From positions 1 through 64,000 of the forward strand of contig JABVXU010000319.1 in the NCBI GenBank assembly GCA_013365365.1: DNA of 64,000 nt. Direction: 5' to 3'. Made by a program: the position numbers and the translations under genes. This DNA comes from Cruorifilaria tuberocauda. Its lineage: Eukaryota > Nematoda > Chromadorea > Rhabditida > Onchocercidae. Below are positions 14,313-27,000 of this stretch, in pieces (position 1 is the stretch's first letter; each line of letters opens with the position of its first letter). A model generated the notes under the pieces. The model saw only the letters and a program-made list of their open reading frames with translations. It was not told the origin of the DNA and searched no databases.

Positions 14313-14346
14313 ATTCATTCCTTGATGCAAATCTCAAGGAATGAGT
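14313..14346. repeat. Short perfect inverted repeat (hairpin)
   Basis: Arms TCATTCCTTGA and TCAAGGAATGA are exact reverse complements (11 bp). They are extended outward by one wobble and one further pair, around an 8-base loop TGCAAATC. It lies at the edge of the locally GC-richer block 14050-14300. Either a structured RNA element or a chance palindrome. Confidence 0.5.
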
Positions 14347-15671
14347 ATATTTCTCATGAGTGCATCTTTACTACTTGTTAATGCACTTACGCGAAGAATT
14401 TTTGGTGCAGTTATTTAGCAATCACTTTCAAATATTTATTATCAAAATGAGTTCAACGAAAATTCTTGACAGATTTAGAATATCAAAAAATAAAAATGAT
14501 AAATGAAATGTATAAAATAATTTCCTGATTATAGAAAATGCACTTTGAAGGTTTCGATTTGCAACAGATTCACAAATTCGAAGTATGAGAAAATATATTT
14601 GATAAATTCAAAACCTCAAAAATCATCATGCTTATTATAGATTAAAGAATCTCAAATTCCTTTTGTTATGACATTGGTTCTGAAATTACTTCAAGGAAAT
14701 TTATAATAATGATGAATGTAGGTGACAGTTAGCTATTCCGATGATACTTTGTTCAACTGGTGAATTTATTGATCTATCCTGTTTTGCCCAGTCAGTGCTA
14801 AATTTGAAATCAAGCTCAATTCCCTACACATACTTAATAAATTAACTTAAAACTAACATGTAAAAATACCAGATCTTTCGAATGGTGAATCACAGCATGC
14901 ATAAAATTACATCGTTACATGATTGGAATATTACATATGTTGAAGCGGTAAAGTTTTGCTGAAAAATAAGTGGCTTGCTAAGATTAATAGATATGATGGC
15001 TAATTTTATCATATGTACCCTGGAATCTATTGACTACGGTGTCTGTGAATAAAAATTTTATGTAGCTTTCTCTTTTTTTAATTCTCGCAACAAAAACGGT
15101 ATTATTTGTAAAAAAAAAAACAATTTGATACATTTTTTTTAATCACTGCCTGATAAAGTACCTAAGGATAACATGATAAAAAAGTTTTTTTTTTTAATAA
15201 TTTATTTCTTTTAGACTTTGAAGTGGCTTAAAATAGCTTAACTTGAATTTGTCGTGTTCAGATATTCGATATGATCATCATTTCCACATGTAGTTTAAAC
15301 GTGCTTTCAAATAACTCTTTGAAGATTTTTGTAAGCATGATGTAAAGATTCTGAAAAGATTATCAAAAATGAAGAAATCGTTCAATTTTGCAATTTTTTA
15401 AAACTATTCTTGTAAGAACTTCTTTTTTAATTTATTCTGAAAATAGTTTGTATAGAACGACATACTGATTTGTACCCTGCTTTAAATATCATTCATTCAT
15501 TCTTTTGTTGCACAACTGTGATATTTAAAATACCAATAAAGAAAAAAAAAACCGAATTCTTAAAGTTCACTTTCAAATTTCCACATTTTTTGCGAATTGA
15601 AGATAGTTTTGCATGATTGTGCTGTGTTTCAAAATTAGTATTTCAAAATTAGTATCTTGACAACTTGCATA

Positions 15672-15911
15672 CTATTCATTAAATTTGAATAGAAGTGTGG
15701 TGTGATAAAGCAATCTTTTTATGACAAGATGAAATCCATAAGGTAATGACATTGTTTTTTTGCACTTTTCATCCTTCAGGACACCCTTAAATCTCAACGT
15801 ACTCGTTTTCACATCTTTTCTTCTTATTGTTAAATCACCATTATGAATCGCTTCGGGAGATCTAAAAATACTGAATTTGTTTTTTATTTTGTGAAAATTG
15901 CCATTTCTCAT
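15672..15911 (-). CDS. Unrecognised 79-codon ORF
   Basis: An ATG-initiated ORF with a mixed, charged composition, for example RSPEAIHNGDLTIRRKDVK. This is less biased toward Lys, Phe, Asn and Ile than random translations of this DNA. It has no signal peptide or membrane segment and no known motif. It stands alone within the gene-poor region. It may be a small gene, a single exon or chance. Confidence 0.15.
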   Translation of the reverse strand: MRNGNFHKIKNKFSIFRSPEAIHNGDLTIRRKDVKTSTLRFKGVLKDEKCKKTMSLPYGFHLVIKRLLYHTTLLFKFNE

Positions 15912-16650
15912 TTAGGCTGTCAATGATAGAAACCGTATTACCGAAATCTCCTGCACAAATAAACTTGTTTTAACTGTATGATTTTTGACAACTTCTAGAG
16001 ATTATCGAAGTAAACTCCAGCTATACTAAATTTAGATGTTTAAACATGAATTTGTTTCCAAATTCAGAATATAAATAAGCAATGCTTGAAAAATTAAATT
16101 TGCTGAAAATAATGAATTTAAATTAATATAAAACAGATTGTCTCACGACAATATTTCTTTCACTACTAGAAATTGATCGCTCTCCTATAATCTTATCACT
16201 TTATATTAAATATCTTAATTTTCCACATATTTTCTTTATATCCTTCTCTCTATTTTTTCGGTTAACAGATATGGAAGAATAATTCTTTCCCAATCAACAA
16301 TTTATTAATTTTCTTATCTCGTTTTTACAGGATTTTTAAATTTATTGGTTTATTTTCCGTATTATAGTAAACAATCTTAAAGTAATTCGATGTCAATGAA
16401 GTTATACTATCATGCTGAAATTTCAACTGCTCATTCTTTGGAGCAAGTTTATAGCATTATTTTGTTGCATTTTTTTGAACCAACAATATACGGATATCAA
16501 TGTTGATGAATGATCACAATTTGTGATAATTTATTATTGCTAACTTTCATAAAATATTAGTCATAAGAGAGGAAATAGGTACAATAAACTTTATTCATTT
16601 AGACCATCATCTGCTCTCTTTGTCGTGAACTTTTTTGAATTCAGGATTCA

Positions 16651-16763
16651 CTGACAAATAAATATTGTAATGGATTTTGGATTAGACTGATGTCAGTGCA
16701 GGTTGAATTTGGTGGAGATTTTCCTGCAGACGAATTCCCACAGGGATTTGTAGGATTGTGGTA
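16651..16763 (+). other. Exon-like open segment ending in a stop
   Basis: An acceptor-like TTGAATTCAG is followed by about 37 open codons ending at TAA. They read through the block VEFGGDFPADEFPQGFVGLW, a balanced, acidic and aromatic composition unlike the neighbouring AT-rich frames. The opposite strand is also open here (a frame with NPTNPCGNSSAGKSPPNS), so the coding strand is not settled. It could be a 3'-terminal exon of an unrecognised gene or a remnant. Confidence 0.2.
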
Positions 16764-19279
16764 AAGGAAGAGTGGAATAACAGTTTATATTTGTAAAACA
16801 GCAATCAAATAACGGAGGAGCGTTTGTGATTGAAGTCACTACTACTATCGGTCTTTTATAAATGAAATTTTGTAAAGAGATTTACAAAGATGGGAAATAG
16901 GATTATTTACCTAAACAAGAATAAGCCGTTGGAAAAAGTATTAACTTGTGAATTATCTGTGAGAAGATAGAAATGGATAAACAGTTTATGATAAAAACAT
17001 TTGGTGTAGGTGTTAGTAAAAAATGTTTTCATTTTGCAAATAAGATTCATAAAGATAAAGATTCAAAAATATTTATAACTAAAAATTAGTTTCGAGAAAT
17101 TTCTTGACAATCTTTGCCTTCTTTCAATGCCACTTATTCATCGATAAAATAGAAATAAACATCAATCAACAGCCTCAAGATAATTGATAACCATGCAAAT
17201 TTAAATAAAATTCAAAAGGCTTGAGAATTTGGCAGTGAACTTGGTAAGATCAAAATCATTCAGTATTTGAGAATTCCTAAATGTTTTGAATTCTACTCTT
17301 CTTCATATCCTTCTTTCGTTTCGCCGATGTCTTCCATCTTTATGTATGCTTCCAATTTTTTTCAGCAGTATATATGCCATATTGTTGTGTCACTTACTAA
17401 GTTTAGTTTTTATTAAAGACCTAATCCCACATTAGAGAGAAATTGAGGAATCCAAAAATGTAATGAATCACAGCATTGTCTAAGTCACTTTTTACTTGAC
17501 TGAAACCAGCAATTACTGAATTTTATTGGGCTTAAATTATGAAATTGGCCATTCATTCCAGAAAGGAAAATTTTCCTTGACAAAAAATTTTCCATCAATT
17601 ATAAGAGATCTTTATTCAAACAAAATAATGTATTAAAAAACAGGTAAATTGGGCGTTTGAACTAAGAAAACTGAGGCTAAACATGAAAATGATCCTCTGA
17701 ATTTAAGTCATGCAGATTTTAAAAATGATTTATGGATTTTAAGAGATATATTATGGAATGCAAAGAATTCAATCGAAAATCTGCCTTTAAATTTAGTCTA
17801 TTCCTTTCTGCATCCATTAGTACTTTCACCATTCTTTTTCAGTCGGTTAATCCTAACTAATAAAATTTGTAATTTTGGAATACCAGCCAAAAACTTTCTG
17901 AGAGCGTATGAATCGGAAACAGTGTGATAGTGATTTAATTCACCAGGGAAAGTTGATTGTATTTCTGTAGTTTCTGTTTTCCGTCATCCTTGTTTTTTGC
18001 ATGCTTTAATAAGCTTTCTTACCAGCAGTTCCTGCTCCAGTGGTCATTAAACGAAGAAAATTTGAACGATTCATTTTATATTATAAAATTTATCACTTTT
18101 GGGATTTCAAAATGCATGTTAAACAAACCAGTTTACAGTTAGCAATTAGGTTTGGAACATTTATTTGCTAATGCCGATACATATTATTTTGATGTGGAAA
18201 AGATAATGATGTACTAAAGCTTTTTAAACATTAATCACTTTTTTGGCTTTATATAAAAAGAAAAATTTGGTGAAGATGATGTTTTTAGCAAATGACAAAT
18301 TCCAAAATTTTTCAAATTAAATTTTGCAAATACAGCCTATATTGAAAGGAACAATGAAGCAGGAAGTTGTAAGAAATTCTTAATTTGAACGTACAGTTCT
18401 AAAACTAAAATAATTCACCAATATTTAAGACAGAAATGAAACAATGCCCTGTAAATTCCACTAATCATTGAACCTCTTCTAGGTTTCATCTTCGAAATTA
18501 TGTATTCACGAAAAGAAAGGCAAGTAGATTTTTGCTTGATCTACATTTGCTAATCTTTCACCGACACTAATTTGAACTTTCTTTATCCTCAAATTTAGAG
18601 AGCCAAGCATTTCTTATGCGTATGAGATTGGCACTTTTTCAAATACATTCATCTCTTAATTCATTTGATTTCTAATATTTGCTTAATGTCTGTATAATTT
18701 TAATTACCGGAAATTACCAAAAAATTTTTGACATTTTTTTGCATGCAAATACAATGATGAGAATTTGAATGAGAAATAATATTTCGAATTTTTTGTGTCC
18801 ATTATTATCACAAAGCTTTGCTTTCATTTGATTAAACATTTATTGCTTCCTTAAATTTGCTTGGTATCAAAAAATTTATTCTTCCAAAGTGTTCCAATAA
18901 AATTTTTTTCATATAGATTACAATCCAGTTGTAATTGAACCTGTTAAAAAGTTTGGTTGAAATTTGATTTTGACATGGGTCAGTTATTACTGCTTGTTTT
19001 TTTCCTACAAATCATATATTAATCATATTCTGCTGTTTAAAAATTTACGGTACGATTTTTCTCAAAGCCATAAATTTTGTCGCTCTTCATTACGTTTAAG
19101 TCTTATCTAATTCCTTTGAATTGTAAGCGTATCACTAACAATCTTAATCAATAATATTAGAGTTCTAACTACTTAGCCATTGTTTATTGTTAGAATAAGT
19201 GAAAAGGCTTTTCCATAACTTTAAAATTACTTTGATCATCTTGCTCCGCACTTTTACTTCTGACAATACATTCGTACCT

Positions 19280-19333
19280 TGTTAATGCGACGATGAGAAC
19301 CATAAATTGAAATATTTTCCAACAATAATTCAT
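19280..19333 (-). CDS. Possible first exon encoding a signal peptide
   Basis: ATG at 19331-19333 on the minus strand starts MNYCWKIFQFMVLIVALTR, a good signal-peptide shape with a basic residue, a hydrophobic core and then polar residues. A consensus-like donor AAG|GTACGAATG follows immediately at about 19279. Such a short first exon is typical of nematode secreted proteins, but no partner exon was recognised further left. Without the splice the frame continues to a stop at 19190. Confidence 0.2.
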
Positions 19334-22300
19334 TTTAATATCTTCTCTTTTAATCAAGTTTAAATCAGTCAATTTAAATTTGTGCTGGAAAATTTATATC
19401 AAAACTACAAATATTTGGATTTCGAAAGATGTCGAAATTTGGATGGTGAACTTTAATCCACCATGTCTTAAAAACCATCAGAAATATATCTTCCAATTGC
19501 ATAATTCACATTAAACATCCAACATTAAAGTCTTCAAATCATCTCAACAGTTCAAGTCTGCTTAAATGAACAGCCAGTGAAATCAGACATTTGCAGTTCA
19601 TGTATTTTCCAAACATTTTGCTTCATTTAATTTGATTCGTCAGTTTGAATTGTAGTCTCATCTAAATCAAGAACAGCTATTAAGTTCAGAAGTTTTTTTC
19701 TAGCAAACTTTTACCATGCTTACTTTTTCACACTTAGCGTAATTATTTATAAAAATCACAATTTCAAATTATGTAATAAAATGCATGTTTTTGGCAATGA
19801 TTAATGGTCAATTAAACTATAATTAATACAAAAATAATAATAGCTTCATATTATTCTCTTATAATCAATGAATTTTGTTCTGCAATTGAATATCATTTTC
19901 TAACTGCCATTAAAATCGATAATTCTAATTTTCTTCGTTGCTAGGTTTTTTGTTCAGCAAGTATTCCTTTCTATCACAAAATTTATTCTCATCAATCTCG
20001 AAGTTATTATCAACAATAAACTTGAATCATCCATTAAATCTTTTCATCGTACGAGATGAATAATATAACATATTTAATCGTTATTATATAGCAGTTTTTA
20101 ATCACGGACTTGCCAATTCACGAAAATTTTAATTACGCGTTAACATTTACTATTTGTGTTACCCGTGATGTGTGCTTCATATTAACCAGTCATTTATTCT
20201 CTTTTTGATTTCCCAATGAGTAAAGCAATAATTCAATTATTATCATTTTTGCTTTTCGTAAGCTTTTTGTAACGTATGTCACCGATTTAACGACTCCATT
20301 AATAAAATCACAAAAATTGTTATCTTTTAGATTTTATCTACTCCGAAAAATATCCGGTTTTTATCACCAAGTCTTTATTTCTCGAATTGCAAGTTTTTTG
20401 ATTCGGAAAATCTGAACAAAAACTTCTCAGATTGCAATGAAAGTGATCATTTAAGTGGTGTAAATTGAAATTTGTATAAGAGAATCAGAATTATTTTTAA
20501 GTTAATGATGAGTGCGAAAGGCCGTAAAAAACAGTTTTAAAGAAAAACAGAACGGTGTTATGACTGTTTTAAAATTATTTGCAATATTTTTGCGGACAAT
20601 TTTAAATCAATCACAGCATCGATTTGAAATAAAAGATCTATCTCAAAAGACTCTTTGATCTTTCTAGCGAATGAAAAGAAAAAAGGAGGTTCTTGGAGTA
20701 GCTTTTTGCTGAGCCTTTGTGAAGAGCCTGAAGCATAAAAGGAAGATGATAAATTAAGCTTGGCGTTGCTCCACACTAGCATGATTAATCTTTTTCACTA
20801 GATAAGTGAAATGCAAATGTGGTAAGGGCCGATGGTAATCATTTTTCTTTTCTCATCTTTGATGTTACTTAATTCAAGTATATTCTTTTATATCTCATGC
20901 CTATCTAATTCATATTTCCCTAAAAAATCTTATCTGGTAAGATGCTCCATATGACGAATATACTTTGCTAAGCAACTACAACTCTTGCAAGCAATTCATG
21001 CTCTTTAAATCAAGCTATTCCTCTCAAATTTATTTAAGCATACATTTCCAATTGGGAATCATATGTCATTAGAATCACTTTTATCCCAAGTCAACACAAT
21101 ACGTCATCGGATTTAAAGTAAACAAAAATTAGAACGCATGTTAAATTTAAATTAACTATGTGAATTTTACATAAAAGACCATCTGTATTTGTAAAATGGT
21201 GATTTAAAATCTAAAAAAATTTAAAATGTTAAAATGGTAGGTAACCTATAGAAGGTCATTTGTTATTTGCATTTAAATAAAGGTTAAATACATGGATGAA
21301 ATATCAATTTAGTTAAGTTTAATTGAAATTATATGACAACGAAGATACTTTCGTTGTTTGATATAGACATTTTTAAACAAATACTTCCCGCTGGCTATGA
21401 TTCCGGCACTAATATTTTGCTTTTAACTTCCACTTTATATTTTTATGGATTACTTCAATCTTCAATTGTATGATAATGTTGCTAATTAAACAGTAAAAGC
21501 CAGCATAAAATTCCTGTACTAATGTTTTCACTTTGGTGCGATTAGTAGAAGCTGTAAACGTTAGAAATCAGTATCTTCGGCCCAGATCTCAATTGACTAT
21601 TTACTGAAAGAATGAATAAGGAGGATTTTCCTGGCAAAACAGACATTAAAAAAATGTGTGTAAAGAAATTCTGACTATTTTAGTTATATCAAACATACGA
21701 CGATACAGTTATAAACAACTTGAAGCATTCTTGCAAATTAACACAACCAATCCAGATTTTTGGATGTTATTTCCTCTTTTTCATTTTAATCACGTTTATT
21801 CTTAGATTAATGTTTTCTTTTTTCAAATAATTCTTAACACTTTAATTAGATAGTTGAATTATTATCAAAATGCAAAACAACAAAACAGAAGTTACCATTT
21901 TTCATCATTTGATTACATTTTAAGGCTTTTCTGAACAATAGCAAAGTGGAAATAATGTCAGTAGCAAGAAAACAATTACCGATGAAACTGAAATGGAATA
22001 ATATTATATATCATCTGTGTTCTTTGCCAACACTTCTAAATGTGGACGACCAGATAAAACAATAGGTCCTACGGCAATGCTTATAATCAACTGTTGCTTA
22101 TTTTTTCTAATATATACAATTCTTATTTGCACACATTTTCACTGCGTCTGATGAAAAAAAAATGAACAATTGCTTATTATCAAAGAGGAAGAAATCTGAA
22201 TGGTAAGCATCACTAAATGAGTTCAGCTTCCTTACCTAATATAGTTTGAACTTTTTTCTGATGATGTTGGATTGGGCATTTAATCAGAGTTTCATTTTTC

Positions 22301-24077
22301 CCTGATTCTCAACAATTCCAACAATATTTTGCATTCCGAATAGAATGTGATAGGATATTCCTACTTTTACTTTAATTTTCATAAAAAAAAATGTCCAAGC
22401 GGTAGAAGAGAAGCTTTGGCTTAAATATATTCGCTAAATGCTTAGTTATGTTTTAAATTCACACGTAATTTCTATCTTAATAATGACTTGTTGTTATCTA
22501 AATGTTATTATCTTGAATTAGAAATTTAATTCAATGCTTACAAATTGATTTTCTGATTTATTTATGGATCTCCAGCACCGTGCTATACGAAGACTCTGCC
22601 TAGAAAAATGCATCCTTCAGTGTGCACCTATCGTATCATTTATTTTGAATTTTAATCTCCAGAGTAAGGATTAGCTTAGAAGCCACTATAATCCCGAAAC
22701 ATTCACTTCCCTCTTCTAAGTCCTATTTTCGTCTCTAAACATAAAAAACATAGAAGCTCTTAATTTAGATTCAGAAATGAGACTATTTTGATACTTAAAT
22801 TTCTTAAAAATTTCCTCACAGATTTGCATGTGTATTTCTTTTCATATCCCTCTTAAATTTCCTTTACTTAATTTTTTTAATTTCTTTTTCAAAACGTTAA
22901 TTTACTTCAGTCAAATAATTAATTTCTTTCATTTTGGCTTGCAGAAATAATTTACCTCTATTGGAGAAAACTCTGCAACTGTTCACGTATTTTTGATGTA
23001 AATTTCCCGATTTACAACTGTTTATACGTGAAAATCTTATGACCCAAATTATTCGTTTCACATACTAATTTCGAACAGGAATAATTTAATATACCTTAAA
23101 TAGAAAGCTTTTGAGAACCACGCACGTTTTCGATGAAACTATAAAGAATTGAAGTTTTAAAATGCTGTAAATAAACTATTTGATTATTTAAAGGCAATTC
23201 AAATAAATCTCAGCTGGACTGGATGCTTCACTTTTCCTGATGATTCTTGCCATTGCTTTTGATTCTGAATTTAACGCACACATCTTTCAGTTACTGACGT
23301 AAGAAAATGGTGCAATGTCATTTTCGCGTTATGTGGCTCGTTACATTTAGTTTATTTTTGATTATCCGATGCTTGCCAATCTTATGAAAGAAATAATAAT
23401 TACAAACAATGAAGATACACCTGTTAAGAGAGTACAATTTGCTAACATGTTTGGATATTGGATGTAAATATTTTATTAAGCAGACCTGAAACTCAAAAAA
23501 GGTACCGAGTTTTGTCATAAGATGCAAACATTTATCAAAAGGTTTGATAAAAATTTGCATCTTGAAACAATTAATCAATTAAAATCTTAAAGTATTTTTT
23601 ACGCGGGACAAACTGCTCAACAACATCAAATCAAAATATTTTTATTCAGCAGACCAAATATGCTCAAACAACTACTCATTGTGTACATTTATTTCATCAT
23701 GTACATTCCTTTTCACTTACCTCCTTTTTATCCACAAGCCTTTTTTCGGATTAGAGTTCAGAAATACTGGATTATGCAGAGAGATATTTTAGGTTACAAT
23801 CACATTTTTGCCTTTACTCATCTGTCCATATCAATTTATTTGCTTCATTATGCTCATTAAACTTTTGCGGTAGAAATTAAGACAGAAATTACGTTCCATT
23901 AGTAAGTGTGTCATGCGAACATATTTTGTATTTATTTTAAATACGCCCCGTTTCTACTACACCTTTTGTCTGCTTATATTAAAGTTTTTACTCTATTTGC
24001 CATTCTGCATCTTGAAATTTCAGTTCACTTGGATTGTTCACACCAGAGATAAGGTATTCATTCGCATACCGTGTGGT

Positions 24078-27000
24078 ATGACACAATCTACCGAATTTAC
24101 GGAATTCATTACTAAGGGTCAATTTTCAGAGAGCGAGACGTAAGTTTTATTCTTCCTGCGTTATCCTATCTCATTAGAAAGAAACAAAAATCACGCAATC
24201 TATTCCTATTTGGGAAAAAACGAAGAAGATAAAGTTTTTGCAACGAAAAGTATTTTTCCTAATCTCCTCTTCTCAGTATTTTCTTGTCAATCGAACAATG
24301 AAAAGGAAATCATCTGAATAGTTTGACATATAAATTCTTAAAATTGGATGAAGAGCAAGAGAGAGGGAAAATGTTATTGTTATTCTGTTGAAAATATCAT
24401 ATTTATCTTCGATATAATGTGATTATTCAGCGAAGCTTCAACGTCATTGATGCAGCAGCGAATTGATATTGCGAAATGTCAAGAACCAATTCTTTTTTCT
24501 TAGTAAAAAATGTGAAGCATGATGATAAACTGAAAAAATGAAATTATGAAGTAGGTGAATTTGAACAGTTAGAATTATCAATCTAGATTGCTGTGCAATT
24601 TTGATAAACGACATTTTTCTAATTTATCTGAACTGTGCACTTTTGCTTTAATTTTTTTCCGGATAAAGTTCAGTTTTTTGGATAAAAGGAAACAATTATT
24701 TGCGTATACTCGGAAGAACGGAAACAATGAATTGGATAAAAATTGTTAGGAAACTATGACGCGTATCAAATATATTTGAGAGCAAGCAAGAAAAAGCTGT
24801 CCACCTACATATTGAAAAGCCTTTGTAAATTATTGGTAAATCACATACTAATGAGGTATGATATATAGATTAACTAGTAATGGAAGTAGAATTTTAGGAC
24901 TTGGGAGCAACGCCGAGACGATATTGTTGTTGTTACGGTATGGCTGATAATGCTTATTTATGCGCTTGTTTCGAATGTTCTCATTCTGATTGGTATTGCA
25001 CGCAATAATTCTATGAGATGCTCAACGAGGTACTTTTTAGTGCTGTTGCTATCCGTACCCACTGCTTTTACAATTATTTTGCTATAATCATTTAATTTAT
25101 TGATATCCAGGATAAAAAGATAACTATAGGTTTTGTGTTACTGTAGAAATATTCACTTCCAAGATTCTTTCAGATGATAATGATTTAGACCTACAATTCA
25201 TTTTTATTAATTCAAGAAGTTCATTCTGATGTTGGATGGTTAAGAAGCCGTGATTTACAAGCTCATCAAATAACATTACCACAATTATCCAAGCATCTAA
25301 TGCATCTTCTAGATGTTGACATAAGCGCAATGGATAGATGACTTTCTTACTCTAACTTCAATATTCCAAGTTTCCATTAACTATATGAGTGATAAAGCAT
25401 CGTAGTGTTAGATGGTCACGAAAAGTGCGTACTTTCTATAATTGCACGGAAGAAATAGCAATCAGAAACTGGAAGTTGTGGATGGATATGAATTAGTTTT
25501 CTGAACGAATTTACTCTTTCTAATTATTCTTTCTTTTCGATACGATTCCACATCATATCATTAATTCATTAGCAGTTTATGCCATATAATTCTACTAGAC
25601 AATGAAATCTCTAAAAAATCCTAAGTTCCATAAAACATCATATTTCTCAATAACTTTAGATAAATAGGGTTCTGTCTAATTGCACATATACTACAACTAT
25701 GCTTCATTAGAATAAGAGAACCAGGTCTAGGCTATGGAAGTAGATACTTCTGAAATGTATTTAGAAGAGTAAAATTTACTTCTTAATGCCTGAATTCGAG
25801 AGATTTTCCAACATTATTGCAAATATGAAGTGCCAATCCAAATAATATTGCAATAATTTTTCGGAAAAATATTCAATTTTTTTTTTACAACTTATCTTCA
25901 CCACGTCTATATGTCTTATTATGCTAAAGAGATGAAAGCAATTATTTTGCTGAGCTTGTGATGGAATTTAATCCCAACCCCTTTATGAGGTCGTAACAAA
26001 GCTTCTTGAGTCGTAACAATTTTGTTGAAAGACAGTACGTCCAAAGATCTGTTTAAAAGCTGTTATCCAATAAGAGCTAAAAATCTGTTGTAATGGTTTG
26101 CATTTCGAACCGTCTCTCAAATCAACTCAATGAAGCCCAACATCTCTATTTGTATGCGAATGGATCCAAAAGGCGAGAAAATGAAGCAACAATTCAGGTT
26201 TAAGCCTGCATTATGCAAAACAATATAAATTACCTATACGTCAGAAACGAAATTCGAATGAGAGAAAAGTGTAGTTGTCATTTGAAGATAGCTTCCTCTG
26301 AAGATCTCTAAAATAGCGAAAAGAATACTATAGAAACACTAACGAGAAGTTCAACAGTATGTGCTACTCAGTAATAGAAGTAGAAGGTAGCAAGAAGAAA
26401 ATGTCACCCTATCAATAACCGATTGAAGCACCACAGAATAATTGACGATGCTGTAATTCTATGAATCAAATTCATTTCTCGCATCGATATGCCAGCACTT
26501 CAACGTTACTCTTCTACACTGTAATGAAAGGAAAACTTCCAGTAGTACCATCTAATGAGCTCGTAAAGTGATGACATTAGAAGAAATGATTTAACCAGCT
26601 GTTTTTTGAGAAAACATAATATTGTAATAAAAATACGAATAATTAGAATTGAAAAATCTATCTCATTCTCATTTAATCATAGCAATTTAGACACTTCGCA
26701 ATTAACTAAACTTTTAGGAATATAGAACAACAGGATTAATGCGCCTTTTAACTTTTAACTTAGAAAGAAATATGTATGGACTTCGTTGTGTCTTTTGCTG
26801 TGGAATAGAATGATTATGATGCGATAGGTGATAAACTTTTAAGAGTATTTTTGGGGAAAGGTGCTTTTGATGTCATGCAAGTAAGAAAAAAACCAGATTA
26901 CAGCTCAAATAATTTCAGTGTATAGCAATTACATGCTAATAAAAGAATTATAAATAATAACCTTATTTATTACTCTTTTATTAGCATATGTAATCGTCCA

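Larger units (their letters stand above)
12600..24070. other. 11.5-kb gene-poor region
   Basis: AT-rich DNA with no recognised protein family. It contains homopolymer runs, a TA run at about 13350-13370, a short tandem duplication of a 14-15-base unit at about 15626-15656, and the hairpin at 14313-14346. Weak exon-like islands occur near 14050-14160, 15672-15911, 16650-16760, 19280-19333 and 20558-20782. Distal regulatory sequence for the receptor downstream is plausible. Bases 14050-14300 are noticeably richer in GC than the rest. Confidence 0.55.

Noticed and set aside
23913..24077. Upstream extension of receptor exon 1
   Set aside because: The frame is open and has an ATG further left, but the extension is hydrophobic and aromatic with no family match; the ATG at 24078 gives a typical short extracellular N-terminus.
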